Of a stretch of DNA of 64,000 bases, positions 19,013 to 27,778 are shown one piece after another. Below the pieces are notes generated by a model that worked only from the letters and a program-made list of their open reading frames with translations, was not told the origin of the DNA and made no database searches. A program made the position numbers and the translations under genes. Source of the stretch: Blautia liquoris (GTDB lineage Bacteria; Bacillota; Clostridia; Lachnospirales; Lachnospiraceae); assembly GCF_015159595.1 (NCBI RefSeq), contig NZ_CP063304.1, positions 1,488,001 through 1,552,000 on the forward strand. Reading direction: 5' to 3'. Positions within the stretch are counted from its first letter, which is position 1, and each line of letters begins with the position of its first letter.

Positions 19013-19900
19013 ATGTACAAGATTCTTAATGCAGAAAAATTGGCTTCGAATATAATTTCAATGGATATTGAAGCTCCACGAATTGCAAAGCACTGTCTGC
19101 CGGGACAATTTTTGATTGTGAAGGTGGATGAAGTAGGGGAGCGTATCCCGCTTACAATCTGTGATTACGATTCCGATAAAGGGATCGTGACAATTGTCTT
19201 CCAGCCTATTGGTGCTTCTACCAGAAGAATGGCGGATTTTCATGCAGGAGATTTCTTTGAAGATGTGGTCGGACCATTGGGACAACCTTCAGAATTCACT
19301 AAGATGGATATAGATGAACTCAAAAAAAAGAAAATTGTTTATGTCGCCGGTGGTGTTGGAACTGCACCTGTTTATCCTCAGTTAAAGTGGCTTTATGAGC
19401 ATGGCATCACAGCAGATGCGATTGTCGGAGCAAAGACTAAAGACCTCATTATTCTGGAAGATAAATTGAAAGAAGTGTCTAACCTCTACCTGACCACTGA
19501 TGATGGATCTTATGTCAGGAAAGGTATGGGGACTGATGTTCTGCGTGACCTTGTGGAGAATCAGGGAAAACATTATGATGTCTGCGTGGCAATTGGGCCT
19601 ATGATCATGATGAAATTTGTATGTGTTCTGACAAAAGAACTGGAAATTCCTACGATTGTCAGCATGAATCCCATTATGGTGGATGGGACTGGCATGTGCG
19701 GAGCCTGTCGTCTTCTCATTGACGGAGAAGTTAAGTTTGCCTGTGTCGATGGACCAGAATTCGATGGACATAAGGTGGACTTTGATCTTGCCATGAAACG
19801 TCAGCAGATGTATAAGACCGATGAGGGAAGAGCGTTACTGGAAGAAGAGGAAGGTGATACACATCATGGTGGATGTGGACTGTGTGGAGGTGACAAATAA
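19013..19900 (+). CDS. nfnA: NfnA, FAD/[2Fe-2S] subunit of ferredoxin:NADP+ oxidoreductase
   Basis: With NfnB this forms the flavin-bifurcating complex that couples NADH and reduced ferredoxin to make two NADPH. The protein belongs to the ferredoxin-NADP reductase-like family (IPLTICDYD for flavin, YVAGGVGTAPVYPQ for nucleotide) and has a C-terminal cluster motif D-G-T-G-M-C-G-A-C-R about residue 225 with a further Cys in FACVDGPEF. An unusual tail HHGGCGLCGG adds two cysteines. The stop overlaps the nfnB start by one base, indicating coupling. An alternative reading, a dihydroorotate-dehydrogenase electron-transfer subunit, is made unlikely by the adjoining nfnB. Confidence 0.9.
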   Translation: MYKILNAEKLASNIISMDIEAPRIAKHCLPGQFLIVKVDEVGERIPLTICDYDSDKGIVTIVFQPIGASTRRMADFHAGDFFEDVVGPLGQPSEFTKMDIDELKKKKIVYVAGGVGTAPVYPQLKWLYEHGITADAIVGAKTKDLIILEDKLKEVSNLYLTTDDGSYVRKGMGTDVLRDLVENQGKHYDVCVAIGPMIMMKFVCVLTKELEIPTIVSMNPIMVDGTGMCGACRLLIDGEVKFACVDGPEFDGHKVDFDLAMKRQQMYKTDEGRALLEEEEGDTHHGGCGLCGGDK

Positions 19901-21294
19901 TGGCTGATGTATTAAAAAAAGTACCTGTCAGAGAGCAGGATCCAAAAGTCCGTGCGACTAACTTTGATGAGGTATGTTTAGGATATAATCAGGAAGAAGC
20001 AACAGAAGAATCTATTCGATGCCTGAACTGTAAAAACGCCAAATGTATTCAGGGTTGTCCGGTATCGATTAATATTCCTGCATTTATTCAGGAAGTGAAA
20101 GGTCAAAATATAGAAAAGGCATATCAGATTATCAGTAACTCGAGTGCCCTTCCGGCAGTCTGTGGTCGTGTATGCCCGCAAGAGAGCCAATGTGAGGGAA
20201 GATGTATCCGCGGAATCAAAGGAGAACCAATTTCTATTGGGAAGCTGGAACGTTTTGTGGCCGACTGGGCCAGGGAACATAATATCAAACCTGAACCTCC
20301 GAAGGAAAAGAACGGACATAAAGTTGCCGTAATTGGATCAGGCCCAGCGGGCCTTACCTGCGCCGGAGATCTTGCAAAATTGGGGTATGATGTGACAATC
20401 TTCGAAGCCCTTCACAAAGAAGGCGGTGTGCTTGTCTATGGTATTCCTGAATTTCGTCTTCCAAAGGATGAGGTAGTTGCGGCAGAAGTTGAAAACGTAA
20501 AATCTCTCGGTGTTAAGATAGAGACAGATGTCATCATAGGAAGATCTGTGACAATTGATGAATTGATGGAGGACGAAGGATTTGAGGCCGTATTTATCGG
20601 TTCCGGAGCCGGTCTTCCTATGTTTATGGGGATTCCCGGAGAGCAGGCGAATGGTGTGTTTTCCGCAAACGAGTATCTTACCAGAAACAATCTTATGAAA
20701 GCTTTTCGCAGCGATTATGATACGCCGATTGTAAAAGGGAAAAAAGTCGCTGTTGTAGGAGGCGGAAACGTTGCTATGGATGCTGCCAGGACAGCTTTGA
20801 GGCTTGGTGCAGAAGTTCATATTGTCTATCGCCGTTCGGAAGAAGAGATCCCGGCCAGAACAGAGGAAGTTCATCATGCAAAGGAAGAGGGAGTCGAATT
20901 TAATCTTCTTTCGAATCCTGTTGAGATTATCACTGATAAAAATGACTGGGTGAAGGGAATTCGCTGTATTCGCATGGAACTTGGCGAGCCTGACGCATCG
21001 GGCAGAAGACGTCCCGTAGAGATCCCGGGATCAGAATTCGAACTTGAAGTGGATACTGTTATTATGGCACTTGGAACATCTCCTAATCCGCTGATTTCGT
21101 CGACAACAATTGGTCTTGATACAAATAAAAGAAAATGTATCATTGCAAATGATGAAGACGGACAGACATCAAAAGAAGGAGTCTTTGCCGGCGGCGATGC
21201 AGTGACTGGATCGGCAACTGTAATTTTGGCTATGGGTGCAGGAAAGGCTGCGGCTAAGGGAATTGATAAGTTCTTATCTGATAAAAATAAATGA
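19900..21294 (+). CDS. nfnB: NfnB, glutamate-synthase-like flavoprotein subunit
   Basis: The N-terminus has two cysteine sets for [4Fe-4S] clusters (CLNCKNAKCIQGCP near residues 40-55, and CGRVCPQESQCEGRC near 88-102), followed by FAD- and NADPH-binding GxGxxG folds (VIGSGPAGL, VVGGGNVAMDAARTA). Alone it resembles the small subunit of glutamate synthase, as which such genes are often labelled; no large glutamate synthase subunit is present and the partner upstream is NfnA, so it is better read as NfnB. It overlaps rlmH by 4 nt (ATGA). Confidence 0.9.
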   Translation: MADVLKKVPVREQDPKVRATNFDEVCLGYNQEEATEESIRCLNCKNAKCIQGCPVSINIPAFIQEVKGQNIEKAYQIISNSSALPAVCGRVCPQESQCEGRCIRGIKGEPISIGKLERFVADWAREHNIKPEPPKEKNGHKVAVIGSGPAGLTCAGDLAKLGYDVTIFEALHKEGGVLVYGIPEFRLPKDEVVAAEVENVKSLGVKIETDVIIGRSVTIDELMEDEGFEAVFIGSGAGLPMFMGIPGEQANGVFSANEYLTRNNLMKAFRSDYDTPIVKGKKVAVVGGGNVAMDAARTALRLGAEVHIVYRRSEEEIPARTEEVHHAKEEGVEFNLLSNPVEIITDKNDWVKGIRCIRMELGEPDASGRRRPVEIPGSEFELEVDTVIMALGTSPNPLISSTTIGLDTNKRKCIIANDEDGQTSKEGVFAGGDAVTGSATVILAMGAGKAAAKGIDKFLSDKNK

Positions 21295-21770
21295 AAGTCA
21301 CGATTCTGGCAGTCGGAAAGGTAAAAGAGAAGTATTTGCGAGACGGCATTGCTGAATATGCAAAACGTCTCAGCAGATATTGTAAACTAGAAATTATTGA
21401 GGTCCGTGATGAAAAAACACCGGATCATCTGTCAAGAGTGGAAGAATCGCTGATCAAAGCAAAGGAGTCAGAGCGGCTCTTGCGCTATATTCACGAGGAT
21501 GATTATGTCGTTGCTCTCGCAATTCATGGAATCATGTTGGATTCTGTCGGCTTTTCAAAGCAGATTGAGAGACTGGGTATTTCCGGGATCAGCCATATTG
21601 TGTTTGCAATTGGCGGATCTTTGGGTTTGTCCGAGGAGTTTCTTAAAAGAGCAGATTATAACCTAAGTTTCTCGAAACTGACATTTCCGCATCAACTCAT
21701 GCGTATGATTTTACTGGAACAGGTTTATCGTGGATACCGGATTATGAATCATGAACCCTATCATAAATGA
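21291..21770 (+). CDS. rlmH: 23S rRNA pseudouridine-1915 N3-methyltransferase
   Basis: RlmH is a SPOUT methyltransferase that acts on assembled 70S ribosomes. The 159-aa protein shows the N-terminal M-K-V-T-I-L-A-V-G-K, the SAM-binding knot FAIGGSLGLSEE, and the C-terminal FPHQLMRMILLEQVYRGYRIM that is near-invariant. It is translationally coupled to nfnB. Confidence 0.97.
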   Translation: MKVTILAVGKVKEKYLRDGIAEYAKRLSRYCKLEIIEVRDEKTPDHLSRVEESLIKAKESERLLRYIHEDDYVVALAIHGIMLDSVGFSKQIERLGISGISHIVFAIGGSLGLSEEFLKRADYNLSFSKLTFPHQLMRMILLEQVYRGYRIMNHEPYHK

Positions 21771-21785
21771 CTGGCAGGTGCTTGA

Positions 21786-22319
21786 ATGGAATTTATCGGA
21801 CAATGGGATGTTTCTATTTTACTATGGATTCAAGAAATATTAAGAAGTGATACCATGACCGTCTTTTGGAAGGCGATCACTTGGTTAGGAGACGGCGGAA
21901 AGATATGGATTCTTTCTGCCGTAATACTTTTACTGCGTAAGAAGACCAGACAAACCGGATTTCTGGTACTTCTGGCGCTTTTGATTTGCAACATTGCCAC
22001 GAATGATATCTTTAAAGAAATCTTTAAACGCCCAAGACCATTTCGGAGTATAGATACACTGGTTCCGCTGATACAGAAACCGGGAAGTTATTCTTTCCCT
22101 TCGGGCCATACCAGTTCATCGTTTTGTGCAGCGTTTGTCTATTTCAAAAAACTTCCAGGAAAGTGCGCTGTCCTTGCATTGCTTCTGGCGGCAATGATCG
22201 CATTCTCAAGAATTTATCTGGGCGTTCATTATCCGAGTGATATACTCGGTGGCGTTATACTTGCCTATATAGTAAGTATTGTAGTGTGTCATATAGAGTT
22301 TAAGGAGCAGTTGTCATGA
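21786..22319 (+). CDS. PAP2-family membrane phosphatase
   Basis: The three PAP2 acid-phosphatase motifs are visible: KRPRPFRS (K-x6-R-P type), FPSGHTSSS, and SRIYLGVHYPSD. Several hydrophobic helices surround them. Such proteins dephosphorylate lipid phosphates such as undecaprenyl pyrophosphate or phosphatidylglycerol phosphate; the substrate cannot be read from sequence. It overlaps the next gene by 4 nt (ATGA). Confidence 0.9.
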   Translation: MEFIGQWDVSILLWIQEILRSDTMTVFWKAITWLGDGGKIWILSAVILLLRKKTRQTGFLVLLALLICNIATNDIFKEIFKRPRPFRSIDTLVPLIQKPGSYSFPSGHTSSSFCAAFVYFKKLPGKCAVLALLLAAMIAFSRIYLGVHYPSDILGGVILAYIVSIVVCHIEFKEQLS

Positions 22320-22855
22320 CAAGAGAAGAATTAGAATCATTTATCACCCAATTTCCAATTTATCAGTATGCATTTATCAATCCCCGTGAAATTGAGTTTT
22401 CTGATAAAGTGCGTACAATATGTAAGAAAGAATGTCCTAGGTATGGCAATACCTGGTCCTGTCCGCCGGCTGTCGGCAGTGTCGAGAAGTGTAAGATGAA
22501 ATGCCAGGAATATGATCATGCTCTGTTTTTTTCGTCCGTATCAGATATCACTGACATTACAAATATGAAGGATACACTTAAAACTCAGGAAGAGCATGAA
22601 AAACTCACCACAATTATTAATGATTATCTGAGAGAGCAATGTATGCTCACATTTGCGCTCTCTTCAGAATCTTGTTCTGCCTGTGAAAAATGTTCCTATC
22701 CAAAAAGTCCCTGCAGGCATCCGGAATCTATGCATCCATGCATTGAGAGCCAGGGAATCGTAGTGCCTGCACTGATCGAACAGAACAGGATGGATTACTT
22801 TCTGGGCGAGAGATATGTCCTGTGGTTTTCCATAATTTTCTATAAAGAGGCATAA
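22316..22855 (+). CDS. DUF2284 cysteine-rich metal-binding protein
   Basis: The 179-aa protein contains many conserved cysteines (CKKECPRYGNTWSCPP near residue 35, then CSACEKCSYPKSPCRHPESMHPC near 120-142), a pattern seen in the DUF2284 family of predicted metal- or iron-sulfur-binding proteins. The motif N-T-W-S-C-P-P is characteristic. Function is unknown. Translation is coupled to the PAP2 phosphatase. Confidence 0.85.
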   Translation: MTREELESFITQFPIYQYAFINPREIEFSDKVRTICKKECPRYGNTWSCPPAVGSVEKCKMKCQEYDHALFFSSVSDITDITNMKDTLKTQEEHEKLTTIINDYLREQCMLTFALSSESCSACEKCSYPKSPCRHPESMHPCIESQGIVVPALIEQNRMDYFLGERYVLWFSIIFYKEA

Positions 22856-22910
22856 TCTGCAGATCTCGTACATATAGTATTCAAGAAAACAGGTTTGAAG
22901 GTCCGGTGGA

Positions 22911-23189
22911 ATGATGAAAAAAATGAACAACATCGGTTCATCATGGCTAGGCCGCATGCAGATACCTCCGGATCTGGCTTATCAGGAGTCCGTCATTACT
23001 TTCTGGGGAAAAAGGGAAGTAAGTATAGAAAATTATCGGCATATTCTGGAATACAGATGTGGCAGGATTGTTCTGCTTCTTAAGAACGGGAAACTATGCA
23101 TCAACGGTACAAACCTGATCATCACGAAATATAGTCAGGAGGAAATGAAAATCTCCGGTCAGATACATGAGATAACATTCGAGAGTTGA
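22911..23189 (+). CDS. yqfC: Sporulation protein YqfC
   Basis: This small (about 92-aa) protein matches the YqfC family: a leading basic segment, LPPDLAYQ-like IPPDLAYQESVITFWG, and an ENYRHILEY segment, followed by a beta-rich C-terminus. YqfC and YqfD are made in the mother cell under sigma-E in Bacillus. ATG 22914, three bases on, has better spacing from GGTGG. It directly precedes yqfD. Confidence 0.85.
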   Translation: MMKKMNNIGSSWLGRMQIPPDLAYQESVITFWGKREVSIENYRHILEYRCGRIVLLLKNGKLCINGTNLIITKYSQEEMKISGQIHEITFES

Positions 23190-23220
23190 ATGATACCAAT
23201 CTCTGAGAGGAGGAGTACTC

Positions 23221-24465
23221 ATGAATCAGCTGATCCGGTTTTGCAGGGGTTATGTCCGTCTGCGTCTGTCCGGCAGAATGCCCGAGCGTTTTTTGAATTT
23301 ATGTGCTGCAAATCAGATCGAACTGTGGGACCTTCTTTATGTAGATGACTCTTATCAAATTACTATGTCTATCTCGGATTTTCGAAGGCTTGGGCCACTC
23401 TGCCACAAGGCTGGCTGCAGATATCATATCCTTGAGAAGCATGGAATGCCCTTCTTTTTTTATAATAACAGAAAAAGGAAGGGATTTTTTGTTGGATTCC
23501 TCTTTTTCTGTGGGCTTCTCTACATGATGTCCTGTTATATCTGGAATATTCATATAGACGGCAATTATGCTAATAGTACGAATACAATTCTGACTTTTTT
23601 AGAGCAGAAAGGTGTATATCATGGGATCCGAAAAAAGGGAGTAAGCTGTCAGGACATCTCTGCTGAGGTCAGGGCTGCATTTCCGAATGTCACATGGGTA
23701 TCGACAAGAATCATGGGAACGCAGCTTTTGGTTGATATTAAAGAGAATGTAGATGGATATAAAGAGAGGCCAAAGGACGAAAAAGATGAGGCACCCTGTG
23801 ATCTTGTAGCTTCAAGTGAAGGGGAAGTAGTAAAAATTATCACGAGAAGTGGCATCCCGAAAGTGACAGAAGGGTCAGCTTGCAAAAAAGGGGATCTTCT
23901 TGTAACAGGTGAAATTCCGATCTTAAATGATGCAGGGGAGACCATACAGTACGAATATGTTCATGCAGACAGTGATATCTTTTTAAAGACAAAGTACTAT
24001 TATTATAAAGAATTCAAGAGAAAGTATACACATCGTACCTACTCAGATAAATTGTCAAAGTATCCATTTCTGGAGATTGGAAATATAAGGATGGATACTA
24101 CAAAATTAATAAAAGATGAGGGAACGTCTGTCAACTATGAGAATCGCCATCAGCTGTTTTTGACCGAAAACTTTGCTCTGCCCGTCTACTATGGAAATAC
24201 CACCAGACGAGAGTATACAAAAAGTGAAAAACTTTATCCAAACGAAACCTGTAAAAAAATTGCCAACAAGCAGCTGCAGCAATATCTGGATGGATTAAAA
24301 AAAATGGGGGTACAAATTCTGGGAAATGATGTTAAAATAGATATTACGGATACTGCATGTATCGCGAAGGGTGAGGTGACCGTCGTTTTACAGGCAAAGA
24401 AGGAGATCCCCTGCACGATACAGGAGGCATCACCCGGAAAGGATAATTCTTTGGATGAACAATAA
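23221..24465 (+). CDS. yqfD: Sporulation protein YqfD
   Basis: YqfD is a mother-cell sporulation membrane protein. One clear membrane helix follows a basic stretch (KRKGFFVGFLFFCGLLYMMS near residues 83-105); the C-terminal part is predicted extracytoplasmic, with a repeated beta-like region. It starts at ATG 23221 behind a strong GAGGAGG site, 31 nt after yqfC. Length of 414 aa is normal. Confidence 0.9.
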   Translation: MNQLIRFCRGYVRLRLSGRMPERFLNLCAANQIELWDLLYVDDSYQITMSISDFRRLGPLCHKAGCRYHILEKHGMPFFFYNNRKRKGFFVGFLFFCGLLYMMSCYIWNIHIDGNYANSTNTILTFLEQKGVYHGIRKKGVSCQDISAEVRAAFPNVTWVSTRIMGTQLLVDIKENVDGYKERPKDEKDEAPCDLVASSEGEVVKIITRSGIPKVTEGSACKKGDLLVTGEIPILNDAGETIQYEYVHADSDIFLKTKYYYYKEFKRKYTHRTYSDKLSKYPFLEIGNIRMDTTKLIKDEGTSVNYENRHQLFLTENFALPVYYGNTTRREYTKSEKLYPNETCKKIANKQLQQYLDGLKKMGVQILGNDVKIDITDTACIAKGEVTVVLQAKKEIPCTIQEASPGKDNSLDEQ

Positions 24466-25480
24466 TATTATAGAATGCCGGATGGATTTTCCGGCTGAAC
24501 ATGAAAAAAATATATTCGGTCAGTTTGATGAACATGTCAAATCATTGGAGAAGACTCTGAATGTCTCGCTGATCGCAAGAGATGGGCAGCTCAAGATTAT
24601 AGGGGATGAGGCGAATGTGCATCAGGCTGAAAAGTGTCTTGGACAGCTTAAAGAGCTTTCGCTTCGAGGTAACGAAATCACAGCACAGGATGTGAATTAT
24701 GTTCTTGCACTTTCTATGGAAGATCAGGAATCTGCGATTGTGCAGCTCGACAGCGATCTCATCTGCAATACGATCAATGGGAGGCCGGTGAAACCCAAGA
24801 CAATCGGTCAGAAGAAATATGTTGATCAAATTCGCGGCAATATGATTACTTTTGGAATTGGACCTGCTGGCACAGGAAAAACATATCTGGCTATGGCTAT
24901 GGCAATTACGGCATTTAGAAGTGATGAAGTGAGCCGCATTATTCTTACAAGACCTGCTATAGAGGCGGGAGAAAATCTGGGATTTCTCCCCGGGGATCTT
25001 CAGTCCAAGGTCGATCCCTATCTGAGACCTCTGTATGATGCACTGTATCAGATCATGGGAGCAGAGAGCTTTCAGAAAAACATGGAAAAAGGTCTGATAG
25101 AAGTAGCCCCGTTGGCGTATATGAGGGGTCGCACATTGGACAATGCCTACATCATACTTGATGAAGCACAGAATACAACTCCGGCTCAGATGAAGATGTT
25201 TCTGACGAGAATCGGATTTGGTTCTAAAGTCATTGTTACCGGTGACGTGACTCAAAAAGACCTTCCAATGGGTACGAAGTCAGGACTTGACGTTGCATTG
25301 CAGGTGCTTAAAAAAGTAGAGGGAATTTCTTTTTGCGAGCTTACAAGCAAAGATGTCGTCCGTCATCCGCTTGTTCAGAAAATTGTACAAGCTTATGAAG
25401 TTTACGAAAAACATAGCAACAAACAAGTCAGAGGACAAAACTACAATCATAAGAACAGCAAAAAAGGAGGACGGAGATAG
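24455..25480 (+). CDS. phoH: PhoH-family ATPase
   Basis: A KH-like N-terminal region (about residues 15-75) precedes a P-loop ATPase domain with Walker A GPAGTGKTYLA near 136 and Walker B YIILDEAQNTT near 233. PhoH proteins are predicted RNA-linked ATPases and commonly sit beside ybeY, as here. The start overlaps yqfD by 11 nt, and ybeY follows 5 nt downstream. Confidence 0.93.
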   Translation: MNNNIIECRMDFPAEHEKNIFGQFDEHVKSLEKTLNVSLIARDGQLKIIGDEANVHQAEKCLGQLKELSLRGNEITAQDVNYVLALSMEDQESAIVQLDSDLICNTINGRPVKPKTIGQKKYVDQIRGNMITFGIGPAGTGKTYLAMAMAITAFRSDEVSRIILTRPAIEAGENLGFLPGDLQSKVDPYLRPLYDALYQIMGAESFQKNMEKGLIEVAPLAYMRGRTLDNAYIILDEAQNTTPAQMKMFLTRIGFGSKVIVTGDVTQKDLPMGTKSGLDVALQVLKKVEGISFCELTSKDVVRHPLVQKIVQAYEVYEKHSNKQVRGQNYNHKNSKKGGRR

Positions 25481-25485
25481 TAGAT

Positions 25486-26016
25486 ATGACGTTACAGTTG
25501 GAAAATGAACAAGAGGTTGAACTTCCTTTTGATTATGAAAAACTGGCGAAAACCGTGATAGGTGAGGTTCTTGAAACAGAAAAATGTCCTTATGAGTGTG
25601 AGATATCAATGACCTTATCAGATGATCAGAATATACGCCGAATAAATAAAGAATTCAGGCAGCTGGACAAGCCCACAGACGTGTTGTCATTTCCGCTTGT
25701 AGATTTTATAAACCCTGCTGATTATGACATTCTTGAGGCTGATGGATGGGAAGAATATTTCAACCCTGAGACGGGAGAGATGATGCTCGGGGATATTGTT
25801 ATTTCTGTAGAGAGGGCGGTAAAGCAGGCAGAGGAATACGGCCATAGTCTTAAAAGAGAGTTTGCATTCCTGACGGTCCACAGCATGCTGCATTTGCTTG
25901 GATATGACCATATGGAGCCGGAAGAGGCAAAAGTTATGGAGAGAAAGCAGGCTGCTGTGTTGGATAACTTAGACATAAGAAGAGAAGAGGGACAGCTTCC
26001 TGGCGATATTGACTGA
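25486..26016 (+). CDS. ybeY: rRNA maturation endoribonuclease YbeY
   Basis: YbeY is a single-strand RNase involved in 16S rRNA 3' processing and 70S quality control. The zinc-binding triad H-x3-H-x5-H is visible as HSMLHLLGYDH near residue 132, and RRINKEFRQLDKPTDVLSFP is the family signature. At 176 aa it is slightly long, with a 15-residue insert (around EADGWEEYFNPETGE), common in Lachnospiraceae. The usual downstream dgkA and era are absent here. Confidence 0.95.
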   Translation: MTLQLENEQEVELPFDYEKLAKTVIGEVLETEKCPYECEISMTLSDDQNIRRINKEFRQLDKPTDVLSFPLVDFINPADYDILEADGWEEYFNPETGEMMLGDIVISVERAVKQAEEYGHSLKREFAFLTVHSMLHLLGYDHMEPEEAKVMERKQAAVLDNLDIRREEGQLPGDID

Positions 26017-26104
26017 TTAAAAGTATCATGGAATAAATATTCGTAAACGGGCGATACTATTAGATAGAAACATATGGAAAAAAACCCACAAAGGAGTGAA
26101 TGAG

Positions 26105-26452
26105 ATGAAAAAAGTATCCTATGGTATCGTCTGGGTCTGTATCGTGCTTCTAATATGCATGGCATATTACGGAAGTTACGAAATGGGACAGAGAAGAGAG
26201 CAGAAACGCACAGCAGACGAACGTATGGAGAACGAGACACAGGAGGTTAACAGCGACGGCAAATACGAGTATGTATTAAAGGAAGAGGACGGAGAGGTCA
26301 AGGTCTATGAATCGGATGGGACGACACTCTATGAATCCACCGGAATACCTGTATCCACACTGCCAGGTAAAATGCAGGATGAAATAACAGACGGAAAAAC
26401 AGTCCGTGACAGTTCATCACTCTACAGCTTTCTGGAGAACTATTCCAGCTGA
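26105..26452 (+). CDS. Membrane-anchored protein with BofC C-terminal-like domain
   Basis: One N-terminal helix (about residues 6-24) anchors a small extracytoplasmic domain. The C-terminal 60 residues (YVLKEEDGEVKVYESDGTTL, then TGIPVSTLPGKMQ) resemble the C-terminal domain of BofC, which in Bacillus restrains the SpoIVB protease during sporulation. A role in sporulation or envelope signalling is only an inference. ATG 26105 follows AAAGGAG by 8 nt; a GTG at 26096 overlaps this site. A terminator follows. Confidence 0.7.
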   Translation: MKKVSYGIVWVCIVLLICMAYYGSYEMGQRREQKRTADERMENETQEVNSDGKYEYVLKEEDGEVKVYESDGTTLYESTGIPVSTLPGKMQDEITDGKTVRDSSSLYSFLENYSS

Positions 26453-26468
26453 TATAAGACATGATTTT

Positions 26469-26497
26469 GGACAGACTGTGGCGCGGTCTGTCCTTTT
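26469..26497 (+). terminator. Intrinsic terminator
   Basis: GGACAGAC (26469-26476) and GTCTGTCC (26486-26493) form a perfect 8-bp stem followed by TTTT. Confidence 0.85.
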
Positions 26498-26504
26498 AAC
26501 GAAA

Positions 26505-26633
26505 AAATGCCCGTAACCGGGCAAAAACCGTGGGGCACACGGGGATAGCCTGCAGATACTTAGCCCGTTGGGGCTATTGAACAGGAAGCCCTCACTTCAA
26601 AATCATGAGATTTAAGTGGTGGGAGTAGGTCAC
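26505..26633 (+). mobile_element. Remnant right end of an IS605/IS1341 TnpB element (omega-RNA-like scaffold)
   Basis: The segment has the hallmarks of the 3' end of tnpB and its overlapping omega RNA: GCCCG-CGGGC hairpin, CCGTGGGGCACACGGGG, a GCCCGTTGGGGCT paired element, then GAACAGGAAGCCC and a terminal hairpin (CACTT/AAGTG, AAAT/ATTT around CATGAG), closing with GGGAGTAGGTCAC. One reading frame gives KTVGHTGIAC, like a TnpB C-terminus. No transposase or left end is present. An unrelated structured RNA such as 6S is the main alternative and I judge it less likely. Confidence 0.6.
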
Positions 26634-26638
26634 AATGC

Positions 26639-26668
26639 TTGCACAAAACTGATATCTGATGTTACAAT
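26639..26668 (+). promoter_or_regulatory. Possible promoter of proB
   Basis: TTGCAC (26639-26644) and TACAAT (26663-26668) are spaced 18 nt apart, 31 nt upstream of proB. It lies immediately after the remnant TnpB element end, so the element inserted right at the promoter. Confidence 0.5.
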
Positions 26669-26699
26669 TAAAATATAGAAAAAGAAAGCAGGTATTTGC

Positions 26700-27551
26700 A
26701 TGGATATTAGGGAGCAGCTGAGCCAAAAGAAACGGATTGTAATCAAAATCGGTTCTTCTTCTCTTGCTCATAAGGAGACTGGATCCCTGGATTTAATAAA
26801 GCTGGAAATTCTCGTAAGAGAGATCAGTGATCTTAAAAATCAAGGAAAAGATGTAGTATTAGTCTCCTCAGGAGCGATTATGGTCGGAAAGCATACATTG
26901 GGTTTCACAGACAGACCAAAGAAAAAATCTGAGAAACAGGCATGTGCTTCTGTCGGACAGGCCAGACTTATGATGATATATCAAAAATTGTTTATGGAAT
27001 ATAATCAGACGGCCGGTCAGGTGCTGATTACAAAAAACACAATGGTAAATGATTTAAACCGTTTCAACGCTAAAAACACCTTCTGTGAATTGATGTCACT
27101 TGGAGTAATTCCGATTGTAAATGAAAATGATACAATTTCAACCTATGAGATTGAGTTTGGCGATAACGATACCTTATCTGCAGTAGTCGCTGCACTGATT
27201 GATGCAGATCTTTTGATTTTGCTATCTGACATAGATGGACTGTATACAGATGATCCTCATAAGAATCACAATGCTCGATTCGTAGATGTCGTAGACTCTC
27301 TGGACGAGAATCTCATCTCTATGGGAAAGGAAAGTACGGGAACGGACGTCGGAAGCGGAGGGATGGCTACGAAACTGCAGGCTGCCCGGGTGGCGACAGC
27401 TGCTGGGACGGATATGATCATAGCAAATGGTGAGGATTTTCATATCATTCATAGGCTCATCCGTGGCGAAAAGTACGGTACTATATTTCCCGCTAAAATA
27501 AAGGATGAATATTTTTTGATTGATTATCTGGACAAACTGAAAAATGACTAA
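26700..27551 (+). CDS. proB: Glutamate 5-kinase, PUA-less
   Basis: ProB phosphorylates glutamate in the first step of proline synthesis. The amino acid kinase fold is complete: VIKIGSSSL at the N-terminus, VLVSSGAIMVG, IVNENDTIST and the glycine-rich TGTDVGSGGMATKLQAA. It ends at about 283 aa, lacking the C-terminal PUA domain of the 367-aa E. coli enzyme, as in many Clostridia. It heads a proB-ynzC-5-FCL-proA cluster. Confidence 0.95.
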   Translation: MDIREQLSQKKRIVIKIGSSSLAHKETGSLDLIKLEILVREISDLKNQGKDVVLVSSGAIMVGKHTLGFTDRPKKKSEKQACASVGQARLMMIYQKLFMEYNQTAGQVLITKNTMVNDLNRFNAKNTFCELMSLGVIPIVNENDTISTYEIEFGDNDTLSAVVAALIDADLLILLSDIDGLYTDDPHKNHNARFVDVVDSLDENLISMGKESTGTDVGSGGMATKLQAARVATAAGTDMIIANGEDFHIIHRLIRGEKYGTIFPAKIKDEYFLIDYLDKLKND

Positions 27552-27565
27552 GGAGTTGGCTGAAT

Positions 27566-27778
27566 ATGGATATAAACAGAATTAATGAATTGGCAAGAAA
27601 AGAGAAGAGAGAAGGTCTTACGCCAAAAGAGAAAGAGGAACAGCAGAGACTTCGCAGAGAATATGTAGAAGCTGTAAAAAGAAATCTGCGTTCCCAGCTG
27701 GATGATATAAATATACAAGAGACGGATGGATCCATCACAAATCTGGGTGAAATGCATGCACGAAAAAAAGGAAATTAG
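27566..27778 (+). CDS. DUF896 (YnzC-like) small protein
   Basis: The 70-aa helical protein matches the DUF896 family: INRINELARKEKREGLTPKE at the N-terminus followed by EQQRLRREYVEAVKRNLRSQL. Function is unknown; Bacillus YnzC is in an SOS-linked operon. Here it sits between proB and 5-FCL and overlaps the latter by 23 nt. Confidence 0.9.
   Translation: MDINRINELARKEKREGLTPKEKEEQQRLRREYVEAVKRNLRSQLDDINIQETDGSITNLGEMHARKKGN

Noticed and set aside
26505-26633. Possible 6S RNA or other housekeeping RNA
   Set aside because: The GAACAGGAAGCCC and terminal GGGAGTAGGTCAC features fit a TnpB element end better; the long 6S rod with a central bubble was not evident.
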